Source: Halohasta salina (lineage in GTDB: Archaea > Halobacteriota > Halobacteria > Halobacteriales > Haloferacaceae). Taken from it: a stretch of DNA of 64,000 nucleotides. The stretch lies in contig NZ_JAMZIE010000004.1 in assembly GCF_024178165.1 (NCBI RefSeq), positions 62,001 to 126,000 of the forward strand. The letters are read 5' to 3'. Within the stretch, counting starts at the first letter, position 1. Every line of letters starts with the position of its first letter. Under the pieces are notes generated by a model. The model ran no database searches. It saw only the letters and a program-made list of their open reading frames with translations, and was not told the DNA's origin. The position numbers and the translations under genes were made by a program. Positions 58,286-64,000 of the stretch are shown piece by piece.

Positions 58286-58509
58286 TCGGTCTCCCGCTGT
58301 CGGGCGATCCGCTGGAGTGCGTCGGCGATCGCCTCGACGGCCGCAAGGAACCGCCAGCCGAGATACAGCGCCCCACAGAGAACGCCGATCCAGATACCCA
58401 AGAGGATCTGGCTGGCAATGACAACCGAGTAGGCGAGGACAAGCAGATAGCCGACCACGAAAACAGCGAGCCACGACCGTCGAACGGCAGGTGGAGACCA
58501 GTCGCTCAT
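58282..58509 (-). CDS. Small two-helix membrane protein
   Basis: The 75-residue protein MSDWSPPAVRRSWLAVFVVG has two adjoining hydrophobic helices (WLAVFVVGYLLVLAYSVVIA and LLGIWIGVLCGALYLGWRFL) and a charged helical C-terminus (AIADALQRIARQRETD). No family is recognised. It is a convergent gene whose stop overlaps that of bioN by four bases. Confidence 0.65.
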   Translation of the reverse strand: MSDWSPPAVRRSWLAVFVVGYLLVLAYSVVIASQILLGIWIGVLCGALYLGWRFLAAVEAIADALQRIARQRETD

Positions 58510-58569
58510 ACACCGGCATTAGTCAGCGAATAACAAAAACCATCGAGACTGTTTCCGGCTGTGAAACCG

Positions 58570-58995
<426 letters not shown>

Positions 58996-60063
58996 TCACG
59001 ACCGAACCCGGTCGAGGTCGCTCACGAACGCCTCAAGCGCCTCACGGGTGACGTGGGGCATACAGACGATCCGGAGTTCGCCACTGGCGGTGCGGGAGAT
59101 CCGCCACCCCGCCTCCCGGAGCGCGTCGAACGTCGACGGCGACAGCGAGGCGGCCACGAGCGGCAACTCGGGGTCGACGGTCTCGATGCCGCGGGTCGAA
59201 AACGCCCGGGCGAGATAGTCGGCGTTGGCCTGCTGGTCACGGTAGCTTTCGCGGTAGCCGTCGGGCCACAACGCCTCCATCGCCGCCAGCGCGCCCGCGA
59301 CGCCCGCGCCGCTCCGGGTCCCGGTGAGTGTGGCCTGCGAGGTGGTCTCCAAATAGGGTGTATCGACTGCCAGCGCGTCCAGCGTCGCCCGGTCACGCGC
59401 CAGAAAGCCGCCGGCGGGGACCGGTGCCTGCCCGAACTTGTGGGGGTCGATCGCCATCGAGTCGATCGGCGCGTCGGCAAACGACCACGAGTGGTCGGTA
59501 AACGGGAGGACGAACCCGCCCCACGAGGCGTCGACGTGCATCCGTGCGCCCGCATCGTGGGCGATCGCGGTGAGTTCGGGAATCGGGTCGACGCGGCCGT
59601 ACTCGGTGGTGCCGGCGACGCCGACGACCAGAGCAGTGTCGGCGTCGACCGCCGCTGCAACCGCATCGAGATCCGCCCGATAGTCGGCGTCGACCGGGAC
59701 CGTCCGGAGTTCCATGCCCAACACCTCGGCGGCCTTGGTGAGGCTGAAGTGGGCGCTCTCGGGGGCGACGATGTTGGGGGCACGCGTTTCGGCGCGGTTG
59801 CGGGCGGCGCGGGCGGCCTGAATGTTGGCCTCGGTGCCGCCGCTGGCGATATATCCCAGCGCCGAATCGAGGCCGGCGATCTCGCCCAGCAGGTCGACGG
59901 CCTCGCGTTCCAGTTCGGCGACCGTCTCGTAGGTGGCCGGATCGCCGGGGTTCGCCGCAAGGAACCGCACGGCCTCCTCGTGGGCTTCGGGATGGGGGAC
60001 CGTACACATCGAGGAAAGCACGCGGTCGAACGCCTGTGGCTGCGGCCGCCGAACACGTTGCAT
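58996..60063 (-). CDS. mfnA: MfnA-type L-aspartate/tyrosine decarboxylase
   Basis: The 355-residue PLP enzyme has [32 protein letters not shown] and the PLP lysine in [19 protein letters not shown]. Methanogen MfnA decarboxylates tyrosine for methanofuran; in haloarchaea the homologue is believed to make beta-alanine from aspartate for coenzyme A. The end [20 protein letters not shown] is typical. No clear operon partner. Confidence 0.9.
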   Translation of the reverse strand: MQRVRRPQPQAFDRVLSSMCTVPHPEAHEEAVRFLAANPGDPATYETVAELEREAVDLLGEIAGLDSALGYIASGGTEANIQAARAARNRAETRAPNIVAPESAHFSLTKAAEVLGMELRTVPVDADYRADLDAVAAAVDADTALVVGVAGTTEYGRVDPIPELTAIAHDAGARMHVDASWGGFVLPFTDHSWSFADAPIDSMAIDPHKFGQAPVPAGGFLARDRATLDALAVDTPYLETTSQATLTGTRSGAGVAGALAAMEALWPDGYRESYRDQQANADYLARAFSTRGIETVDPELPLVAASLSPSTFDALREAGWRISRTASGELRIVCMPHVTREALEAFVSDLDRVRS

Positions 60064-60154
60064 CGAATACCTATATGTTCGAACGGGGTTTAGATGCTGT
60101 GGTACTGACCGACGTACTGCCGTATTATTCGGGACGAAACGTCACAGCCGGTAG

Positions 60155-61270
60155 TTAGAATGCCCTGAGATCCTCGAGGACCGCCGCGGCGCTGCCGTCG
60201 GCGATCGCCTCGCGGGCCGCCGACACCCCGGCCTCGATCGAGTCGACGTCGTCGCGGGCGTAAATTCGAAGGGCGGCGTTGAGCGCGACGGCGTCGGCGA
60301 ACTGGTCGTCGCGATCGCCAGCGACGACGGCCTCGGTGATCGCCGCGGAGTCGACCGCGACGTCGTCGACGTGCAGATCCTCGGTCTCGAAATCCATCCC
60401 GTAGTCGGCGGTCTCGATCCCGTAATCGGTGAACTCGCCGTCGGCCCGTGGTTCGTCGTCACCGCTCGCCCGGTCCGGGCCGCCTCGCGGCTCGCGTGTC
60501 CATTCGGCGACCTTCGTGAATCCGGGCCGGATGTCGTCGTAGCCTTCCATCCCTTGGAACATGATCACGCGGTCGGGGCTCTGATGGCGGCTCTCGGCGA
60601 AGGTATCGACGATCTTCTTGGCGAACGCGAGGTGGTAGAAGGAGCCGAGATGGACGTCGGCGTTGGCCGGGTTCGCCAGCGTCTCGATGGTGTTGACGAA
60701 CGTCCGGACGCCCATCCGGTCGCGGCGGTCGAACAGCTCGTCGACGGTGGGGTTGAACGCGGGCTGGTAGTAGAAGCCGAACCCGGTGGCGTCGACCATA
60801 TCGGCCGACGTTTGGGGGCTGAGTTCGGTGGCGACGCCGAGTTCGTCCAGCACGTGTTTGTAGGCGTCCTGCTTCTGGGTCGGGACGCGATCCCCGGAGT
60901 GGACGACGACCGGGGTGCCGGCGGCGGCGGCGACGACGCCCGCCGCGACGCCGAGGATCGCCGACCGGCCCTTGCCGTCGTAGTTGGCCCCACAGTCGAC
61001 GGGGTCGCAGTCGGGTTCGGCGACGTCGACGTGTTCACACATGACGTCGGTGTAGGCCCCGAGTTCGGTCGGCGTGTTGCGCTTCCAGCGGTTGGCGAGC
61101 CAGAAGGCCCCCAGTGTGGTGGGGTCAGGTTTCCCCGCGATGATGCGCTCGAAGGCCTCGGCGGCCTGCTGGCGGGTGAGATCCTCGGCGGATTTGTGGC
61201 CCGACCCACAGACCTCGGTCATGAGTCGCTTGAGGGGCCACTCGCCGAACGAACCGGTCGGCTGTGTCAT
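60155..61270 (-). CDS. TrpD-like phosphoribosyltransferase homologue lacking the GTGGD motif
   Basis: The 371-residue protein has the TrpD/nucleoside-phosphorylase fold: FGEWPLKRLMTEVCGSGHKSAEDLT with the helical N-domain (FERIIAGKPDPTTLGAFWLAN), FYYQPAFNPTVDELFDRRDRMGVRTFVN and NPANADVHLGSFYHL. The PRPP site GTGGD of anthranilate phosphoribosyltransferases is replaced by VDCGANYDGKGRS, and an insert of Arg/Gly/Glu residues sits near 265-285. It is thus a TrpD2-like or related enzyme of unknown substrate. Start at MTQPTGSFGEWPL (61270). Confidence 0.82.
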   Translation of the reverse strand: MTQPTGSFGEWPLKRLMTEVCGSGHKSAEDLTRQQAAEAFERIIAGKPDPTTLGAFWLANRWKRNTPTELGAYTDVMCEHVDVAEPDCDPVDCGANYDGKGRSAILGVAAGVVAAAAGTPVVVHSGDRVPTQKQDAYKHVLDELGVATELSPQTSADMVDATGFGFYYQPAFNPTVDELFDRRDRMGVRTFVNTIETLANPANADVHLGSFYHLAFAKKIVDTFAESRHQSPDRVIMFQGMEGYDDIRPGFTKVAEWTREPRGGPDRASGDDEPRADGEFTDYGIETADYGMDFETEDLHVDDVAVDSAAITEAVVAGDRDDQFADAVALNAALRIYARDDVDSIEAGVSAAREAIADGSAAAVLEDLRAF

Positions 61271-61395
61271 ATTCCCCTTTTCCCTGTCGGCCGCAAAAGC
61301 GTCCCGTTCGAGGCCAAAGGGACCGTTAGCCACGACGCCCGGCCACAACTGTCCGAACCGATAGATGAAACCCCACCCGCCTCCCTACACCACCC

Positions 61396-61734
61396 ATGAG
61401 CGACGAGCGGCCGACACCCAGCGAGTTCGGAACGACCGACGATGCCCCGCCGATCGAGGAGAAACCCTACAAGATCATCTTCGAGGCCAACAAGTGCTTC
61501 GGCGCGGGCCGCTGTGCGGAGGCCTCAACCAACTGGGAGCTCGATCTCGAAACCGGTGTCGCCAACCCACGAACCTACTTCCTCGAGGAGTCGGAACTCA
61601 ACGAGAACGTACGGGCCGCCGAACTCTGTCCGGCAAAAAAAGGCGACGGGGTGATCCACATCGTCGACCGCAAGCGGGACGTCGAGATCGCGCCCGATCC
61701 CCACGGCGATGGCTCGCTGAGCGTCGACTGGTAG
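61396..61734 (+). CDS. Single-cluster ferredoxin
   Basis: The 112-residue protein has KIIFEANKCFGAGRCAEAS (Cys-x5-Cys) and AAELCPAKKGDG (third Cys), enough for a [3Fe-4S] or Asp-assisted [4Fe-4S] cluster, as in P450-type and thermophile ferredoxins. N-terminal acidic tail and C-terminal PDPHGDGSLSVDW are halophile decorations. The partner is unknown. Confidence 0.82.
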   Translation: MSDERPTPSEFGTTDDAPPIEEKPYKIIFEANKCFGAGRCAEASTNWELDLETGVANPRTYFLEESELNENVRAAELCPAKKGDGVIHIVDRKRDVEIAPDPHGDGSLSVDW

Positions 61735-61779
61735 CCCACATCGAAACCCACTTTTGTCGGATGAGCGAAGAACGACTGC

Positions 61780-61864
61780 GCGAGGGTGGCTGAGCCAGGC
61801 CAAAAGCGGCGGGCTTAAGACCCGCTTCCGAAGGGATCCCTGGGTTCGAATCCCAGCCCTCGCA
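61780..61864 (+). tRNA. tRNA-Leu (TAA)
   Basis: The 85-base gene is a class II tRNA: acceptor GCGAGGG pairs with CCCTCGC, the anticodon stem GCGGG/CCCGC holds the loop CTTAAGA with anticodon TAA at 61816-61818, a long variable arm (TTCCGAAGGGATCC) follows, and the T arm is CTGGGTTCGAATCCCAG. Discriminator A; no CCA encoded. The last 19 paired bases recur at 61944-61962. Confidence 0.95.
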
Positions 61865-62342
61865 TTTCGCGCCCGAACGCAAGTCAGGGCCGACATCTTA
61901 CTGGATGGATCCGAATCAGAGAGCGACTGCAAGGAGCGACCGTGGTTCGAATCCCAGCCCTCACATTGCGTGACCGACCGGCGTCTCGACGTTCGCAGCG
62001 CTAGTAGGTGCCGATTACTACGAAGTAAGCACCGGTTATCAGCCAGAGATCAACACGGAGTCGTAACTCGACGAATCAGGCATCCAGCGAAAAAGGCTGG
62101 CTCGCCCACACGAAAGGGAAAAAGTCTCGCGTAGGCGAGCCGACCTCAGATTGGTCCCCGCTGACGCTTCGGCCCTCCAAAGCGAAGCGTCACCTGAACG
62201 GTTAGGCTGTGTTTACTTAATGATACCGGGTGCGGAACATGGTGCCGAAAGGTAGCGAAACGTCCACACGTTGCCCATCGGAACTAGGGGGTGGTGTTTC
62301 CGAAGAGCGGCGTTTTTGAGGGTCGACCTCCTATCGGGAGCT
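61865..62342 (+). repeat. Non-coding spacer with tRNA-Leu 3' copy, repeats and hairpins
   Basis: No gene is supported. GGTTCGAATCCCAGCCCTC of the tRNA (61843-61861) is repeated at 61944-61962. A two-unit 21-base-period repeat lies at 62004-62039. Two hairpins follow: GGCTCGCC (62099-62106) with GGCGAGCC (62134-62141), and TGACGCTTCG (62162-62171) with CGAAGCGTCA (62183-62192). A short frame just after 62007 (DYYEVSTGYQPEINTES then stop) could be a gene remnant. Taken together it looks like a scar of a lost integrated element. Confidence 0.5.
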
Positions 62343-62828
62343 ATGAGTTCGCTCCCCGACCGAGTCCGACGGGCGTTTGCCGATCACAGGGCCTTCGAGC
62401 AGACCGACGAGTCGACCTTCGAGTCGACCGCGACGGCCTTCGACGGGACGGTGACGGCCACGACGGTCGACGGCCGGATCCGGTTCGATATCGAGGCGAG
62501 GGTTCCCTTACTGGACGCCGTGACCGAAGAGGATGTCGCTGCAGTCGTCGAGGACGGCTGGTACGAGACGTTCGAACTCCGCGTCACCGATATCGGCGGC
62601 GTGTTCCGCACCGACCGGGACCTAGAGCCGACGGTCAGCCGCGGGTCGGAGGAAGCGATCACACAGGTCAGTTTCGAGGATATCAACGAACGCCGTGGCG
62701 TCGACGACGCGGCGGCGGTGATCGACTACGTCGAAGGCACGTACGTCCAGGGGATCATCCCGGGCTACGAGTACACCGAGCCCGTAGACGGGCTCATCAG
62801 CCGTGCGCGGGACGCCGGCGGCAATTAG
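62343..62828 (+). CDS. Haloarchaeal conserved protein (DUF5813-like)
   Basis: The 161-residue acidic soluble protein has MSSLPDRVRRAFADHRAFEQ, beta strands with VTATTVDGRIRFDIEARVPLL, and a helical segment DDAAAVIDYVEGTYVQGIIPG toward the end. It resembles the DUF5813 family found in haloarchaea only. No enzymatic motif is seen. Its stop lies seven bases from that of the convergent RAM-domain gene. Confidence 0.72.
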   Translation: MSSLPDRVRRAFADHRAFEQTDESTFESTATAFDGTVTATTVDGRIRFDIEARVPLLDAVTEEDVAAVVEDGWYETFELRVTDIGGVFRTDRDLEPTVSRGSEEAITQVSFEDINERRGVDDAAAVIDYVEGTYVQGIIPGYEYTEPVDGLISRARDAGGN

Positions 62829-62835
62829 GCACCAT

Positions 62836-63069
62836 CTACGCCATCGCGATGTAGGTCTGTGTGGTCTCGACGCCGTCGATCGGCTGGATCCCGCCGGCGA
62901 CGATGTCCTTGACCGCCCCGGGAGAGTCGACCGACACCTTGGCGATAAAGTCGACGTCGCCAGCGACGATATCGGTCCCTGTGACGCCGTCGAGGGACTC
63001 GATCGTGCTTTTCACCCGGTCGGCCTCGCTGGTGTTGGATTTGACGAGAATGTATGCGGTGACCGCCAT
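62836..63069 (-). CDS. Stand-alone RAM (Lrp/AsnC ligand-binding) domain protein
   Basis: The 77-residue protein MAVTAYILVKSNTSEADRVK consists of just the beta-alpha-beta-beta-alpha-beta RAM domain (IESLDGVTGTDIVAGDVDFI, GGIQPIDGVETTQTYIAM) of Lrp/AsnC regulators, without the HTH. It likely binds a small molecule and forms dimers or octamers. It is two bases downstream of trkA and co-transcribed with it; another RAM gene lies divergent at 63855. Confidence 0.85.
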   Translation of the reverse strand: MAVTAYILVKSNTSEADRVKSTIESLDGVTGTDIVAGDVDFIAKVSVDSPGAVKDIVAGGIQPIDGVETTQTYIAMA

Positions 63070-63071
63070 CG

Positions 63072-63758
63072 TTACTCACCCCCGGCAACCGCCGTCGCCG
63101 GCTCGTCACCGACGAGCAGCTGTCTGACCTCCGCGAGCTCGGAGAACTCCGCGAGCACGGCTACCCGGTCGCCGGCTTCGAGCGAGTCGTCGGGAAGCGG
63201 GATCCCGAGCGGACTGTCGGCCTTGCCGAACGCGAGGATGCGGGCCTCCGAGGGGAGGGCGACCTCGCTCAGCGTGTATCCCCGCATCGGCGAGCCGTCG
63301 GTGATCGTGATCAGCAGGATCTGGAGGCTCTGGGCGACGTCGGCGATCGCCTGAATGGAGCCGCCGAGCAGCGCGTTCCGCGCGCCGATCGCCCCCAACC
63401 GCTCGGGGTAGACGATCTCGTCGACCTCGTCGGCGTACTGTTGGTAGATGCCCTCGCGGTAGTCCTCGTCGATCCGAAGGACGGTCCGACAGCCGTGGCC
63501 TTTGCCGATCAGACAGGCCGCGAAGTTAGCGTTGAGATCGCTCGTCAACGCGCCGACGGCGTCGGCCGTCTCGACGCCCGCCTCCCGGAGTACCTGCTCG
63601 CGGGAGCCGTCGCCCTCGATCACCTCGAAGGATCGTTCGCGGGCGCGGGCAGCCGTTTCGGCGTCGCGCTCGACGAGCGTCACCTCGTGGCCCTCCTCGC
63701 GGAGGACGCGGGCGGTACGGAGCCCGACTCGACCGGCACCGATGATAGTAAAGCGCAT
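63072..63758 (-). CDS. trkA: TrkA-like NAD-binding potassium transport regulator
   Basis: The 228-residue protein has an N-terminal RCK/TrkA-N domain with MRFTIIGAGRVGLRTARVLREEG, LVERDAETAARARER and VIEGDGSREQVL for NAD binding, and a TrkA-C domain (residues about 145-220, LQILLITITDGSPMRGYTLSEVALP). It gates a K+ uptake or channel subunit, absent here. Start at 63758 gives the classical TrkA-N beginning. Co-transcribed with the RAM-domain gene after it. Confidence 0.88.
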   Translation of the reverse strand: MRFTIIGAGRVGLRTARVLREEGHEVTLVERDAETAARARERSFEVIEGDGSREQVLREAGVETADAVGALTSDLNANFAACLIGKGHGCRTVLRIDEDYREGIYQQYADEVDEIVYPERLGAIGARNALLGGSIQAIADVAQSLQILLITITDGSPMRGYTLSEVALPSEARILAFGKADSPLGIPLPDDSLEAGDRVAVLAEFSELAEVRQLLVGDEPATAVAGGE

Positions 63759-63854
63759 GAGAAGACATAACACGTTCCCGGCGGATAACTGTATCCCCGC
63801 CCCGGTACCGGCGGGTGTAGGAACGTTTTTGCTGTTGGTGTGCGTATTCGTCAC

Positions 63855-64000
63855 ATGGTTCGCGCGTTCGTCATGGTGAAAACGGGAGTGGCTGCCTCGG
63901 AATCGCTACTCGGAATGATACGGGACCTCGCTCCGGTGACCGAGGCCCACATCGTCGCCGGCGAGTACGACCTCATCGCCGAACTCTCGACCGACGAGGT
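63855..64000 (+). CDS. RAM-domain protein, 5' part only
   Basis: The 48 codons in the window (MVRAFVMVKTGVAASESLLG) continue past the right edge. MIRDLAPVTEAHIVAGEYDL IAELS matches the Lrp/AsnC RAM domain start, the same family as the protein at 62836. It is divergent from trkA with 96 bases between the starts, so a shared bidirectional promoter is likely. Confidence 0.8.
   Translation, partial: MVRAFVMVKTGVAASESLLGMIRDLAPVTEAHIVAGEYDLIAELSTDE

Overview
The window is a stretch of haloarchaeal (class Halobacteria) chromosome. The evidence is its high GC, acidic proteins, frequent GTCGAC words, archaeal TATA boxes about 25 bases before start codons, and lineage markers such as cdrS-ftsZ2, CetZ tubulins, aIF2-beta with a TRAM tail, an LWR-salt protein and many families seen only in haloarchaea. 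No rRNA operon, CRISPR array or intact insertion sequence was seen. I could not fix the genus.

Layout. 1-6.6 kb: a partial ComA-like gene, an MmgE/PrpD protein, the tRNA thiolase NcsA, an AIM24 protein, then the divisome locus cdrL, cdrS, ftsZ2 (minus strand). 6.6-7.6 kb: tRNA-Tyr with a duplicated 3' end, then aIF2-beta. 7.7-11.7 kb: adenosylcobalamin salvage and late assembly genes (HAD, cbiB, cobS, cobY, cobD). 11.8-15 kb: a degenerate receiver/GAF protein, a degenerate KaiC-like protein and a soluble chemotaxis transducer. 15-21.3 kb: an M24 peptidase, two tandem CetZ genes, aroA. 21.4-24.6 kb: lipoprotein, haem-copper oxidase subunit I, membrane protein. 24.8-32.9 kb: thiD fusion, archaemetzincin, HAD, F420:NADPH reductase, hisH, NifU-like protein, ROK kinase, small haloarchaeal proteins. 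32.9-41 kb: YgfZ, geranylgeranyl reductase-like protein, uvrA, riboflavin synthase, HAD, LWR-salt protein, pterin dehydratase.

41.1-43.5 kb is the most accessory-looking part. It holds a DUF4157 (eCIS-core) protein whose C-terminal third is a glycine-rich hydrophobic segment, followed 9 bases later by an unrecognised 323-residue partner. This is the best candidate for an undescribed effector/partner system. 43.6-46.7 kb: Sua5, an AAA+ ATPase and a Cas4-like protein that appears to lack the nuclease residues. 47-55.2 kb: lipoproteins, an orphan nuoCD, an HTH-10 regulator, a CPBP protease and two regulator/membrane-protein modules. 55.5-58.3 kb: a regulator-like protein and a biotin ECF transporter (bioY, ATPase, EcfT) behind a canonical BirA box. 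58.5-64 kb: ferredoxins, mfnA, a TrpD-like protein, tRNA-Leu with a second duplicated 3' end, and a RAM / TrkA / RAM cluster.

Non-coding signals of note. GTAAGAC words bracket the cdrS-ftsZ2 promoter. A bipartite repeat with a 21-base period recurs in four intergenic spacers. A 20-base palindrome lies in front of riboflavin synthase. Both tRNA genes are followed by partial copies of their own 3' ends, as integrated elements leave behind.
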